This document shows positions 1-11,591 of a DNA stretch of 64,000 nt, in pieces. Origin of the DNA: Persicaria tinctoria (Eukaryota > Streptophyta > Magnoliopsida > Caryophyllales > Polygonaceae); NCBI GenBank assembly GCA_037127255.1, contig JBANSL010000007.1:65627538-65691537 (forward strand), written 5' to 3'. The position numbers were made by a program, and so were the translations under genes. The notes under the pieces were generated by a model, which saw only the letters and a program-made list of their open reading frames with translations, had not been told where the DNA came from and searched no databases. Numbering within the stretch: the first letter of the stretch is position 1; the number at the start of each line of letters is the position of its first letter.

Positions 1-334
1 TACTCGACGAGACGAAGCGAAGTCGACAAGGGTTCTACTCGATATCGAGTACCCTCTGGTCGATATCGGCTAGAAACTGCCGAGCTGCTGCGCTGTGTTC
101 GACTGTCCGATCTTCTGTCGACTACCCTAGTCGAGATCGAGGACCCTGTTGTCGACTTCTGACCGTGAGATTTTGCTGCTGGCTAGGATCCGCTGACAAG
201 CTTCCTCGAGGATTCGAACGTGACTTTCTCTTACTACATTGGAGGGAGTCTTGAACATTATTTGCTGGGATTCGATCGGTTTGCTTTACTTTGTTTACTT
301 ATTGTTTTGCATTCTCGATTTCCTTCTTACAACA
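1..334 (+). repeat. 3' part of the 5' LTR of the family-1 element
   Basis: Aligns with the last 331 bases of the LTR at 659-1851. It ends in ACAACA at 334, followed after three bases by the primer site. It is rich in TCGA palindromes, for example TCGATATCGA near 59. Confidence 0.85.
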
Positions 335-337
335 AAT

Positions 338-354
338 TAGCGCCGTTGCCGGGG
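338..354 (+). other. Primer binding site, tRNA-Asp type, one mismatch
   Basis: TAGCGCCGTTGCCGGGG matches the complement of the plant tRNA-Asp 3' end (CCCCGGCAACGGCGCCA) except for A at 339. It lies three bases after the LTR end, as expected for an Athila-type primer site. Confidence 0.85.
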
Positions 355-658
355 ATTATATTGAACTTGACGATGCAAAATTGGATTCATTAGAGATATA
401 ACATGAAATTGCCTAGTAAAGGGAAGTCACAATGAAGTGCATTATTTCTTGAAAACCATGAAAGGAGGTAAAATTTGAAGTTGCTTTTGTATATTTGCAC
501 ATGCATGGATCTGTGACATAAAGTACCTTTTCGAGGATGGTAATTGATTGCAGGGTTATATGAGAATGAATCTGATATGTTGAGTGTTTTTTATTTCTTC
601 CCCTGAATGACAATTAAAAGTATTGCTTGAGGACAAGCATGCTTAAGTATGAGGTGTT
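355..658 (+). other. Deleted internal region with 3' hairpin and polypurine-like end
   Basis: This is the whole internal region left between primer site and 3' LTR. No coding frame is supported. Around 370-480 it matches the 3' noncoding region of the element at 23092-29393. At 623-640 TTGCTTGAGGACAAGCAT forms a hairpin with an AGGA loop, followed by TTAAGTATGAGG just before the LTR. Confidence 0.7.
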
Positions 659-1851
659 TGTTGTAAGCCTAATTTGCCATGTTCTACATTTACTTTTATA
701 TCGATTTTTGCATACATTTCATGCATTTGGGCTAAGATAGTACATAATCTATGTGGTTTATGGTTATTTGCCCAATTATGGAATCTACACCAGTTTCTGT
801 TTAAATCGCAGAATTCGAGGCATTTTACAGCAATTCTAAGGAAGGTCAGAAAAGCTCGGAAATCCACTACAGAAGTCCAAGGTCAAGACAGCAGCGGAAC
901 CAGTCGAATCGAGCTAAGAACCCAAGCTACTCGATCTCTAGTAGCCCTTACTCGATCTCGACGAGAATGTCCGAGCACAGCCTTGTCGACCAGGAGCAAC
1001 ATCGAGAGCCAGACCAACCAAGCTCCGGAACCCAACTCGATCTCGACAAGACATGGTCGAGATCGACGAAGCCCAGTGCCACACCCGGAGTCGACGAGGA
1101 GAGGAGCTGATCGAGAAACCGAGGACGAAGACGCCGAGCACATCTCTACTCGATCTCGACAAGACTTGGTCGAGATCGACGACCCACCAAGACCTTGCCC
1201 GAGTCCATGCCGAGGAGGAGTCCTCGACATCACCAGAGAGCCGTCTTCGACCACACCCTTACTCGATCTCGACAAGACTTGGTCGAGATCGACGAGCCCC
1301 GAGTCCAGATCCGAGCTTATCGAGTAGAGTCACCCGAGAAGACTAATTCCCTTTACTTTCTTTCCTTTCGACCACACCCTTTACTTTCTTTCCTTTCGAC
1401 CACACCCTTTACTTTCTTTCCTTTCGTTTTTACTCTCTGCCCTACTCGATCTCGACCACGCCTAGTCGAGCTCGACGACTAATTCCTGATCTAGCATCGC
1501 TGTAGCTTTTCCAGTGGAGGTACTCGACGAGACGAAGCGAAGTCGACAAGGGTTCTACTCGATATCGAGTACCCTCTGGTCGATATCGGCTAGAAACTGC
1601 CGAGCTGCTGCGCTGTGTTCGACTGTCCGATCTTCTGTCGACTACCCTAGTCGAGATCGAGGACCCTGTTGTCGACTTCTGATCGTGAGATTCTGCTGCT
1701 GCCTAGGATCCGCTGACCAGCTTCCTCGAGGATTCGAACCTGACTTTCTCTTACTACATTGGAGGGAGTCTTGAACATTAGTTGGGATTCGATCGGTTTG
1801 CTTTACTTTGTTTACTTATTGTTTTGCATTCTCGATTTCCTTCTTATAACA
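659..1851 (+). repeat. 3' LTR of the family-1 element (1193 bp)
   Basis: Starts TGTTGTAAGCC and ends ATAACA. The first 100 bases are homologous to the LTR start of the 23092-29393 element read on the minus strand. Two blocks dense in TCGA palindromes lie at about 927-1325 and 1443-1690. Between them a 28-base pyrimidine-rich unit (CCTTTACTTTCTTTCCTTTC plus CGACCACA) is repeated about three times at 1349-1427. Confidence 0.85.
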
Positions 1852-2917
1852 GGGGTCCGGTGAGGACTCGGGGTCTGAGGAAGAGGAGGAAGAATCTCCC
1901 TCTCTTTCTCCTCCTCCTCCCCCGTCTCCAAAGAAGCGGAAAGCCCCTGCTCCTGTCAAGCCTCCATCCCCCAAGCGCACCAGGAAGGGCACTATCAAGA
2001 GTCTTGTAGCGCCTGTCAAGAGAGCTGCTCCAAAAGTTGCGCGCAGAAAGAATGCAAACCCCCCGGCCTATATCCAGGTAAATCAATCCTTGCCCTCCTC
2101 TTGGTTTCAAGATGCTGAGACTGTTGGTAAGTGGGTAGACGAGTTTCGAACTCGTAAGATTAGTTGTTCGGATTTTTTAGATGTTGAGTTCTTTGAAGCT
2201 TTGAAGTGAACTTGCATTGAGCTCCTCAAAAAATCCCCAGCCTGGACCCTTCTTAACCTTGAGACTGTCTACTACCTCCAGCTTACCCGACTTTTCTACA
2301 TTAACCTAAAAGCCAAAAACGACACTGATGGTTGGTCTTTGGAGTCTGTTGTCAAAGGGGTTAGAATATCTCTCAACTCCAATAATTTTGCTGATTTCCT
2401 AAGCTTACCTACACCAGTTCCACCCGCTGAAATCCACCCCTCAAAAGAAAAATGCATCATCCTTGCTCGAGCCAAATATCTTCTACCCGAAGCATCCAAC
2501 AACACCTCAAAGCAACTCACCCACTCATCCCTAACCTTTGAGGCAAAAATAATTTTTAACATCATTGTTCGATGCCTCTTACCCCGTCTTAACTCTGGCT
2601 CACTCCTTACCGACAATGCCATGGTCCTACTCTAGCGCATCCTAAATGGCCTTGATCTTGATCTGGCCAACACTATCCTTGGAACCATGGCTCATGCCAG
2701 AAAAGCTAGAAAAGGCTCTCCCCTCCCCTTTGCTACTCTTTTGACTCCTATCTTCAAAGCATCTGGAATTGAGGTCAAAAATGAAGAACAGCTGCGTCAT
2801 ACGGGTAAGTTCGACTCTAAAGGCCTTGAAAAGATTGGCATCACTCGGTCTCCCCAAGGGACCTTGAGTCTTGCCACTCCTAGAGTTGGGCTTGGAGGAA
2901 GTTCGCCTGAATATTAA
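1852..2917 (+). pseudogene. Env-like / putative plant transposon protein remnant
   Basis: A single frame (first codon base 1853) runs through with in-frame stops at 2207 (TGA), 2633 (TAG) and 2915 (TAA). The N-terminal part is acidic, then rich in Pro and Lys (serine-glutamate run, PPPPPSPKKRK). The middle has a FYINLKA-like stretch and LPTPVPP. This pattern resembles the 'putative plant transposon protein' family (PF20167) often found downstream of pol in LTR elements; the assignment is from memory of the pattern, not a search. The N terminus is cut off by the insertion at 1-1851. Not functional. Confidence 0.5.
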
Positions 2918-3372
2918 GGAGCTGCAGAAGGAGATTTTGACGGAGATGAGCGGGATTTCCAAGATGCTGAAGGGACTGTGGACGAGGCTCACTGATGATG
3001 CTCCGGATGACTAAGCCTAAACCTTAACCCACCCTATCCCACCCCTGAAACTTGTTACATTGCTGGTTTTTGGAAACGTTTTCAAAACTCTTGGTAACTG
3101 TTTTGGTGACTGTTTTACCTCCGCCCTTTGTTGAAAGACAAAAAGGGGGAGATGATCTGTGGTGCTTAGACTTTGAAAACCTTTGCTTAAAAGGTCTTGA
3201 AAGACCTTGGTTTTTGATTTATGGTTTTCGGTTGGATGGTTTTTGCATGCTTTAAAATTTGATCCAACATTTGTCTAACCCTTGCAGGTACTTAGTACGA
3301 TTTCTATGTTATTATCTATGCTTGACTAAGTTGCAGGGATGCACAGGTTTTGTCTTTCATCAAGGGGGAGAT
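2918..3372 (+). other. Noncoding region with two purine tracts before the copia LTR
   Basis: No convincing frame. AAAAAGGGGGAGATG at 3140-3154 and AAGGGGGAGATT at 3362-3373 look like an internal and a terminal polypurine tract; the second directly precedes the LTR start. Confidence 0.45.
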
Positions 3373-4358
3373 TGATAACTCCCTCCCTTGATGAAAATTG
3401 GAATAAATGTTTCAAAGGCTTTGACAGGATGTTTTGTGTCAAAGGCCTTGGAGCGTTAACAGTTGATGAAATACAAAACCTATCTTATTTGTCCGTACAT
3501 TATTTTATCTTATTATATACTTCTGTTATATTATATATATATATATATGTTGGACTAACCTTTTCAGGAAGTATATTTGAGATTACATCTTTCCTTTTGA
3601 ACATATTGAGGAGATCAAATTCAAAATGGATCATGGCTTCGGAGTATCCACAAATAGAAGATTCAAAGATCAAGCCTGATTTGAAGGAGCCGTTGGAGAT
3701 CTGTCATTGAAGATCCTCACGCTCCATGCTCTTATATAAAGGAAAGGAAGGAGAAGACATGCAACACAAGTGCTACACACGAGTTTTCATTCAAGCAAGA
3801 TCTGTCTTCCAAAGTGTCTCTCTTCTAAGCGCTCAAAGAGTTTGTTGTTTATTTCAAAGCCTTTGAGAGTCATTGTGAGCTTATAGGATATATTCATTTA
3901 AGTGTTACTCGAGAGTTTATAACTCGGGAAGTTGCACTAGGCTATTGATTTGTGAGAGTAAGAGGATTGTACTAGATAGCTGAGAGAGGTGGGGCTCTTC
4001 TAGATTGGTCTAGGACTCCAAGGGAACGTGAGTTGACTAGATTGCAATTGTATAGGAGAGAGGCTTCTCGGTGAGCTATTAGGATCCTAAGCTAAGCGAA
4101 TCAATAAAGCCTTTGAATCCTAGGGTTGTGGAAGAACCCTAGGCGGGGACGTAGGCCAACTTGTGCTGAACCTCGTAAACAACTACTCGTGTTCTTTACT
4201 TAATTGCTTTACCTTATTTCCGCACTTGGTTCGATTGTCTAACTTTGTGATTCAGGTTTAATCTCAAAGGTTTTGGTACAAGCTCCAAAAGTCTTGAGAC
4301 TTCCTGCGAAATACGGGCATACTCTATTCAACCCCCTTCTAGAGTATTTCTTATTACA
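3373..4358 (+). repeat. 3' LTR of the Ty1/copia element
   Basis: Begins TGATAACTCC after the purine tract and probably ends TTATTACA at 4358, where Athila pol sequence resumes. The R-U5 side has the characteristic plant copia wording (AGGGTTGTGGAAGAACCCTA near 4121, GACGTAGGCCAAC at 4149) and a late TTCAACCCCC. The start is better supported than the end, which may be off by a few tens of bases. Confidence 0.65.
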
Positions 4359-7101
4359 TTGTGTTTATATTATCGAACCTTCACATATTATCTTATTGGA
4401 GGATGAAGCAAAGCCATCTAGACAACCTCAAAGGAGGCTCAACCTACCTATGATGGAGGTGGTGAAGAAGGAAGTCCTGAAACTTCTCCAAGCAGGTATG
4501 ATATACCCTATCTCTGATAGTGCATGGGTGAGTCCCACCCAAGTTGTTCCAAAAAAGGGTGGGATTACCGTCGTTGAGAACAAATAGGGTGAATTAGTTC
4601 CCACTAGGACACAAACTGGATGGCGTGTTTATATAGACTACCGCAAATTGAATGCGGTAACTAGGAAAGATCACTTCCCTTTGCCATTCATTGACCAAAT
4701 GCTTGAGCGACTTGCTGGTCGTGCTTTCTATTGTTTCCTAGATGGGTATTCAGGTTATTTTCAGGTGGCTATTGCACCAGAAGATCAGGAGAAGACGACG
4801 TTTACATGTCCGTTTGGGACATTCGCTTATCGCCGAATGCCATTCGGGTTGTGTAATGCGCCGACAACATTTCAAAGGTGCATGTTAAGTATTTTTTCTA
4901 ACTATGTTGAACACTTCATAGAAGTCTTTATGGACAACTTTACAGTCCATGGAAACAATTTTGAGTCATGCTTAGAACACCTTACACTTGTGCTCAAAAG
5001 GTGTGTGGATACCAACCTAGTATTAAACTATTAAAAGTGTCATTTTATGGCCGAACAGGGTATAGTACTGGGTCATATAGTGTCCATAAGAGGAATTGAG
5101 GTCGATAGGGCCAAGGTTGATGTCATTCAGTCCCTACCCTATACAACTAACGTGCGCAAAGTCCGCTCTTTTCTAGGCCATGCAGGTTTTTATCGCAGGT
5201 TTATTAAAGATTTCTCCAAGATGTCATCTCCTCTCCGCGAGCTGTTGAAAAAGGATGTGGTGTTTGACTTTAATGGAGAGTGCAAGAAGGCGTTTGATGA
5301 GCTGAAGAAGCGTCTGGTTAGTACCCCGATCATCCAGGCACCGGATTGGTCTTTACCATTTGAGATCATGTGCGATGCGAGTGACTAAGCTATTGGGGCT
5401 GTTATGGGGCAAAAGAATGGGAGAGCATCTCATGTGATACATTACGCGTTCATGACTGTAAATGGTGTGCAGAGAAACTACTCCACTACAGAAAAGAGCT
5501 CCTAGCAGTGGTTTTCTCATTAGAGAAGTTCAGGTCCTGTTTACTTGGCACAAAGGTGATAGTGTATAAAGATCATGCAGCTCTTCATTATCTATTGACG
5601 AAGAAGGAGGCAAAAACAAGGTTGATCAGGTGGATCTTGCTATTGAGTGAGTTCAATATCGAGATCAAGGACAAGAAAGGCGCCGAAAACTTGGTAGCGG
5701 ATCATCTCAGTAGGCTCATCCAGGAGGATGACAAGTGCCAACGACAAGAACCTATTCAAGGAACATTCCCCGACGATACATTATTCGTCGTCCAAGCTCT
5801 GAAGCCATGGTGTGCCCACATTGTGAACTTCATTGCAACAGGTGAGACTCCTCCCGCTTTCTCCAAGGCTTAAAAGGATAGGCTACGTAGTGAATCGATG
5901 CATTATGTATGGGATGACCCATATTTGTGGAAGCACTGCTCTGATCAAGTCGTCCATCGTTGCCTTCCTGATAATGAGGTAACATCTGTTTTAGCCTTCT
6001 GTCATTCTTATACATGTGGGGGACACTTTGGACCCAAAAAGACAGCGGGAAATGTATTAGACTCTGGATTCTATTGGCCTACTCTTTTTAGAGATGCATA
6101 TGGTTTTTGTAAGTCTTGTGACAGATGCCAAAGAGTTCGAAACATATCCCGGAGGAATGAGATGCCTCAAGCTCCCATGATTTTTTGTGAAATATTGACG
6201 TCTGGGGCATTGACTTCATGTGACCGTTTCCAAACTCCTTTGGTAATCTTTAGATATTGTTAGTGGTGGACTACGTTTCCAAATGGGTGGAAGCGAAGCC
6301 CACCAAAACTGATGATTCTAAGGTGGTGGCTAGATATCTTGAAGAAGAACATTTTTGCAAGGTTTGGGATCCCAAGAGCTTTGATTAGTGATCGGGGAAC
6401 GCATTTCTGTAACCGAACTGTGAGTGCTTTATTGAAAAAGTATCATGTCACACACCGGGTGTCCACGGCTTATCATCCACAAACAAATGGCAAAGCAGAA
6501 GTGTCTAACAGAGAGGTCAAATCCATTCTTGAGAAGAAAATTGGTCCGAATAGAAAAGATTGGAGTATGAGGTTAGATGATGCATTATGGGCTTACAGAA
6601 CAACCTATAAAACACCGATTGGTATGTCACCATATCGGTTGGTGTTTGGGAAGGAATGTCATCTTCCCGTGGAGCTAGAACACTGAGCATATTGGGCGGT
6701 AAAGAGTTTCAACATGTATTTTGACGAAGCTGGCAAAGGTCGAAAGCTACAATTACAAGAGTTAGAGGAGCTCCGTCTTGAGGCTTATGATAATGCATCA
6801 ATTTACAAGGAAAAGACAAGAGCTTGGCATGATAGGAATATTTTGAGAAAGGATTTCAAGGTGGGGGATAAGGTCCTCCTATTCCAATCGCGCTTGCGCC
6901 TCTTTCCTGGTAAGCTCCGCTCCCGTTGGTATGGTCCTTATGTGGTTGCTCAAGTGTTTCCGTATGGAGTTGTAGAGATTTATGAGGCTGCCACACACAA
7001 AACTTTCAAACTCAATGGACAACGCTTGAAATTGTACCATGAGGGAACTAGTGAAGAAGTCATTGAAGAGTTGGCTCTTAGGGAGCCGAAATCAAAAGAG
7101 T
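4359..7101 (+). pseudogene. Athila-type Ty3/gypsy pol remnant (element C): RT, RNase H, integrase
   Basis: Order is reverse transcriptase (4370-5388), RNase H (5390-5730), zinc-binding integrase N terminus (5898-6150) and integrase core plus C-terminal part (6150-7101). RT has LNLPMMEVVKKE, IDYRKLNAV and RRMPFGLCNAP. The catalytic box reads FMDN instead of the usual F/YMDD, so a catalytic Asp is lost (about 4930). Stops lie at 4585, 5032 and 5386, and the frame shifts between RT and RNase H and within integrase. Integrase keeps the CDRCQR cysteines and the three acidic positions (GIDFM in a shifted frame, [16 protein letters not shown]). Gag and protease lie left of the copia insertion, outside the window. 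Cannot be active. Confidence 0.9.
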
Positions 7102-7136
7102 GAGCATGAATTGGGTCGAGCTAACGACCATAACCA

Positions 7137-7167
7137 AGCGCTTCTTGGGAGGCAACCCAAGGTGAGT
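7137..7167 (+). other. Post-pol hairpin followed by a splice-donor-like sequence (element C)
   Basis: GCGCTT then CTTGGGAGGCAACCCAAG (7144-7161): a 6-bp stem with loop AGGCAA, followed directly by GTGAGT. The same structure occurs at 18165 with CTCGGG/CCCGAG and at 32908. It sits just after the pol stop. Confidence 0.75.
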
Positions 7168-7254
7168 AGTTTAGATTTGCATTTTTCATTTGTTTTTGTC
7201 ATTTTAGTTGTCAATTTCAGGTTTTCTATTAAAAAGCAAGAAAAATACAGTAGG

Positions 7255-7375
7255 TTACTCGGGCGAAGAGCTTGGCCGAGTTCTTTGCCAACCCGAGTAA
7301 CTAACAGATCACAAGAAAGAACTCGGGTGGGAGAAAGAAAACTCGGTCGAGTTCTTTATGCTCCACCCGAGTTAT
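7255..7375 (+). repeat. Nested palindrome block between pol and env (element C)
   Basis: Two units. The first has GTTACTCGGG at 7255 and CCCGAGTAAC at 7292 as perfect arms around GGCCGAG. The second has AACTCGGGTGG and CCACCCGAGTT arms around the palindrome AACTCGGTCGAGTT (7341-7354). The same unit occurs three times in this element's LTR at 11124-11322. Confidence 0.8.
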
Positions 7376-7968
7376 TTCGCGTCCCCAATAAAAAAAATAA
7401 AGGAAAGACCTGAGTTCGCTCATTCCCACTCTCTCTCCCGAGTTCTGGTCTCCTTCTCTCCCAGCCACAACAACCTCCAGCGCCGCCGTTCCGCCCCTGC
7501 TGCGAGCTCATTGCCGCTGACATTGTGCACCCGCGCCGGCCACCAATCTCTGGTCAGCCTCCCTCCTCTTTCTAGGAGTTGATTGGGTGAAATTGAACCT
7601 TATTTGTGCTATTTTGTTGATGGAAGGGGATTGAGTTTGGAACTTGTCTTGATTTTATAGTTTAGGAGGCCATGTTAGAGGTGAATGTGCAAAGTGGGGT
7701 TTATTGACGTTAAGCATTGAGTTGATTTTCATCTATGCTATAAAATTTGATTTGGTTGTCTGGTTGAGCTTATTGACATTGGCATTGATGGATTTTGGCT
7801 TGCTTCTTATTAATATGCATTATTTTTGAAGATTTGAGGTTTGGTTGTGGTTGTGTGGTTTGATATTACACCATTGCATTATTGTGAGTGTTGTCCTTCC
7901 CGGGACAATAATTTTTGTGCTTTGTTGGTGTTTGTTGCTTAGGGTGTGCAGATGTTTCAATTCGTCAT
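7376..7968 (+). promoter_or_regulatory. Leader-like region upstream of the env-like frame
   Basis: After the palindrome block comes an A-rich stretch (CCCAATAAAAAAAATAAAGG near 7384), then a CT-rich leader-like segment (7420-7575), then T/G-rich DNA ending in a pyrimidine-poor but acceptor-like GTGTGCAG at 7944-7951, 17 bases before the ATG at 7969. This looks like the 5' leader with an intron of a separate env transcript. That reading is inference; no promoter is proven. Confidence 0.35.
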
Positions 7969-9345
7969 GCCGCCGAGAATATTCCAAAATAGAAAGAAAG
8001 ATGCATCATCTTCCTCGTCCTGGAGATCTGTAGCTCATGAGCCTCCCACTAGAGTAGGGGAGTTGACCCCGGAGTCGTTTGGTTTCCATTTGAGGGATCC
8101 CGCACATCTGACCAATTTCCACCAGTTGAAAAAAAGGAGTGAAAGGGTACACGCCATCTGGACTTTCATTTCCTTTCTGAGTTGGGCATTCGGGCTGATG
8201 TAGAGCGATTGACAAGTGCTTTAGGATGGGATGAATTCCTATCTTTTAGTGAGCCTACTTACAAGGGACTCACGCTGGAGTTCTTGAGCACACTTGATGT
8301 ACAAACTCGTGGAGGCCCGGAACTAGCAGAAGGAATATGCACATTTCAACTTGGAGGAAGTAAGCGGACGCTCACTTTGAATGAAATCAACCAAATTTTT
8401 GGTTTCCCAGTGGTGAATGATGACGTCGCGAGATGTGAAAGTCGAGCTATTTGGTGCCCGGACAATTTTTGGGATAAGATTGCTACAGGATCTAACTACA
8501 ACCCTTCATCCTCAAAGGCCTCCTGCATCCCTAATCCGGCGATTCGGGTCTTCCAGCGATTCATGGCCCACACTATCTTCGCTCGAGCAGATGGGGAAAA
8601 CAATTTCCCGAGGAAGAAGTTAGTGATGATAGCAGCTGCTTTGAAAAGGAGGTCAGTCAACTCAGCGGATTTTCTAATGCAACACTTAGCAACAGTAAGC
8701 CATCGAGGTAAGGGTGGTATTGGTATAGGTGGAATTGTCACGAAATTTGCCCGCCATTATCACATTCCGCTCACTAGACCTGCTGATATCGAGTCCATTC
8801 CATTAGATTTCAATGCTCTACACCATATGCGGATTATTTATCAGCTAAGAGGGGACTATTGTTGGCTTATTGGAAGCTCGAAGAGGTTAATGCGCCTTCC
8901 GGATGCCAGTCGTACTTCTTTGACAGCGGAGGCCAACTGGTCAATTTCAGCGAGGAGGAATAATCTTCGCCTTGAGGATATAGCTATTCGTAAGAGGCTT
9001 CGTCATAAAGAGCAAGTTACAGAAGCGTCGGACGAAGAAGGGGATGAGGAAGAAGAAAGAAATGATGGTGATGAGGAAGAGGCGACGGAAGATATGGATT
9101 ACATCCCTGAGGAGAGGAGCCAGCAGAGCAATGCTTACTTTGATTCCAGGTTTGACAATGTGATGGAATCAGTGTCGGGTTTAAGAGCTCATATGGATGA
9201 CCAATTTCGCCTGCTGGGTGAGAGACAAGATGATCATTTCCGTCAAATGCAGGAACAGTTCCAGTTGCCGAACACCAGATTTGATGCTTGGAACCCTTAT
9301 GGTTGGCAACATGGATTTCCACCTCCACCTCCGCCTGACATGTAG
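7969..9345 (+). pseudogene. ATHILA ORF1-type env-position protein (element C), one frameshift
   Basis: ATG at 7969 opens MPPRIFQNRKKD; that frame ends at 8203, and the longer frame from 8182 (387 codons) continues the protein, so there is one frameshift near 8165-8185. The body has PTYKGLTLEFLSTLD, TFQLGGSKRTLTLNEI and FGFPVV, the wording of the plant ATHILA ORF-1 family (PF03078) that occupies the env position after pol. The C terminus is strongly acidic (about residues 275-310 of the long frame) and then Gln/Pro-rich, ending PPPPPPDM. No convincing signal peptide or transmembrane helix is seen. Function in the element is unknown. Confidence 0.75.
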
Positions 9346-9387
9346 ATGACTCTGTAAGTGTTCTCTTCCTTTCTCTTTTATTTTTCA

Positions 9388-9424
9388 CATTGAGGACAAT
9401 TTGTGAATTAAGTGTGGCGGAGGG
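9388..9424 (+). other. Post-env AGGA-loop hairpin and purine tract (element C)
   Basis: ATTGAGGACAAT forms a short stem around AGGA, followed by AAGTGTGGCGGAGGGA. It resembles the hairpin plus polypurine tract just before the 3' LTR and may be a second (central) plus-strand primer site. The role is inferred. Confidence 0.55.
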
Positions 9425-10828
9425 AACGTTTACATGTTTGTATTTAGGTTGCATTGTATATATTTCTTTCTTTGCATTTCATGTTTATTATCCTTAGTCT
9501 TGCATTTTATATATATAAAAAAACAGAAAAATCACGTCAAAAGAAAAAAAAAATTAGCTTGCATGACATTTTAGATTTAGGATCTTTCAGATAACCCCAT
9601 CTGTACCACTTGTCTTCTTAATCTAATTATAAGTCCCATGATATGCTTGAATTGTTGATCCCCGTCTAGTTTGTTGATCTATTGGAGCATGAGATAATTG
9701 ATTGATTGAGCATGTATAACTCTTACATTTTAGGTGCCATTGAAATCCAACAAAAATTTACCTTGTGAGATTTTGTTAGCCTTTTTGGGACTATGCATTA
9801 TAGATGTCCTCTTTGCTTCTTGTGTGTGATACTCTCCAATGTGACTACCTCTGAGAATTGGGATTGATATCAATGTCAAGATTGTATATGTTGATCATTA
9901 CTTGTGATTTTCGCATGATTGAGGCATGATTGTTACTAAGCCATGATACTCCCTATCTTCCCTTGCATATTATCCATTGTTTGAAGCCAAACTGAGCCTA
10001 TTAGCCTATCTTTTTAGCTCCAAAAAAATTATCCTTAGGAAATTGTAGCCTAAGCCATCCAGGAATTAGGTTTAGAATTGGTAAAATTATGGTTTGAGTT
10101 GAGTGAGTGCTTTGAGAATGGGATTGATGTATTGTGTTGAATCATTTGGCACTAATTATGATGATTGGTTCTATGAATTTATGTATATATATGTATACTC
10201 GGGGCCTAAGGAGAATAAAATTCACTTAGGAGTAAAAGTCGAGAAAGAAAAAAACGAAAAAAGAAGAAAAAAAAAGAGTTAATAAAAAGAACCGTTCTTC
10301 ATCATCTTTAGAAATGATTTGGGAGTATTGTTTGGTCTAAAGAAAGTTCTTGTATTGTGTTGTGCTTGAGGCTTGAGTTTGATGGTTTGTGATGAGTTTT
10401 GGTTGAGCTTGTAATTGGTTACTAGGAGCTTAGTTCCCGGATTATGAACACCACAAGCCAAAAACATTCTCCACCTTAATTTTCTCACCAAGCCCCATTG
10501 CAACCCTTACAAGACCTCATGATGATTATTGCTTGTAATGTCACTCATGGTGGACATTTTGATGTGGATTTCAATTTTCATGGAGCTTAGTTGCATTGGA
10601 TTGAGTTTGAGCGGAATTGACTTAGCCTAAACACAAAAGCGATGAGTGAAACACTTTATGTACCCGGTGAGGTTGGATTGAAATGTTCTTAAGCCTTTGA
10701 GTTGCTCAAATACATGTGATGATGTTGATTATTGTCTTATGTCTCCTATTTGGTTTGGATTGTGTTTTGACGAGGTGAATGCATGAAGGGTGTGTTTGTG
10801 GGATGTTTGATTGGATTGGTTTTTCTTT
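9425..10828 (+). other. Long 3' noncoding region of element C
   Basis: About 1.4 kb without a supported gene. It holds a hairpin with loop GAGAATAAAATTCA at 10205-10230, an A-rich tract with GTCGAGAAAGAAA directly after, and a CCCGGATTATGAACACCACA block at 10436-10455. All three have counterparts in the other Athila elements of the window. Confidence 0.6.
10205..10230 (+). other. Fixed-loop hairpin in 3' noncoding region (element C)
   Basis: CCTAAG, loop GAGAATAAAATTCA, CTTAGG: six of six pairs. The loop is the same in element G (43659-43684) with stem CCTAGG/CCTAGG, and nearly the same in element E (21146 and 21216) with other paired stems. Confidence 0.7.
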
Positions 10829-10862
10829 CTTGAGGACAAGAAAGGTTCAAGTGTGGGGAGTT
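10829..10862 (+). other. Hairpin and polypurine tract before 3' LTR (element C)
   Basis: CTTTCTTGAGGACAAGAAAG is an 8-bp stem with AGGA loop, followed by AAGTGTGGGGAG, the likely plus-strand primer, and then the LTR start TGATCATGCAC. Confidence 0.75.
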
Positions 10863-11591
10863 TGATCATGCACTTTTAGGTAGTGTTATTATAGGCATTT
10901 AGATGGGTTTATGTAGGGTAAAATGCATGAGTTAGAGTAGTTTTCTGTTTTCATTATGTTTCAATTAGAGTCGGAATCTACAAGTTTTGTGCATGATTTC
11001 AGGTGATTGTGGAAAGGTGGAACTGAGCTCATGTAAATGATAGAAGATGAGACGTAAATCGGAGCCTTGAGCAAGGGAGCCAAAGAGAGGAGCTGAACAC
11101 GTGCAAAGGAATGGAACTGTAAAGAACTCGGGCAAATATTGCATGAAACTCGGCCGAGTCCATTGAAGAGAACCGAGTTGTTGAGTTTGGGAAGAAACTC
11201 GGGCCAAGATGCCAAGAAACTCGGCCGAGTTATTTGAAGGAAACCGAGTTTTTGGATTCAGCAGAACTCGGGTGGGACAAGGAAAGCTCAGCCGAGTTTT
11301 ATGGTGATGCACCCGAATTCTTTGCCAAAACAGCTGTTAAGCTGTGTGAATTAGTTTTTAATTTTTAATTTCAATCGGAGAACATGAAAAGTTAGTTGGG
11401 AACGAACAATAGGAGTCTTGTGCTGGTTTTTGGTGTGATGATCGAACAGGTTCTCTTGAATTTCCGTTAGTCTGATCAACTGATGCCTTTTCATGATAAT
11501 CTATAGCTAGATATAGGTAATTTCTGATTGAGTTATCTATGTTCTTGAGTAGCAAAGTATAAATCTATGAAACTGGTTGATTTAGGGATTT
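10863..11591 (+). repeat. 3' LTR of Athila element C, left part
   Basis: Starts TGATCATGCACTTTTAGG right after the purine tract. Three tandem units of about 60 bases with the core AACTCGGCCGAGT lie at 11124-11322; AT-rich DNA follows. It is cut off at about 11591 by unrelated LTR sequence, and I could not find the remaining part with confidence. Confidence 0.75.

Larger units (their letters stand above)
1..1851 (+). mobile_element. Family-1 Athila-related LTR element, left end outside the window
   Basis: Bases 1-334 recur at 1521-1851 with roughly eight differences, so the window opens inside a 5' LTR and a full 3' LTR follows at 659-1851. Between them are a tRNA-Asp primer site and only about 300 bases of internal DNA. 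That internal piece matches, in reverse complement, part of the 3' noncoding region of the complete element at 23092-29393 (around 25930-26070), so both belong to one family. No coding capacity is left. It interrupts the copia env-like frame that resumes at 1852. The left boundary and target duplication cannot be seen. Confidence 0.85.
1852..4358 (+). mobile_element. 3' part of a Ty1/copia-type element with an env-like remnant
   Basis: Contains a decayed plant-transposon-protein frame (1852-2917), a purine tract GGGGGAGAT at 3364-3372, and an LTR. The LTR carries a phrase typical of plant copia R-U5 regions around 4120-4190 and a run TCAACCCCC near its end. It interrupts an Athila pol that resumes at about 4359. 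Its 5' part lies left of the window, beyond the element at 1-1851. Confidence 0.65.

Noticed and set aside
883..1346. Overlapping open frames on both strands in the family-1 LTR
   Set aside because: They follow from the TCGA palindrome repeats, which read open in several frames; no protein family is recognisable.
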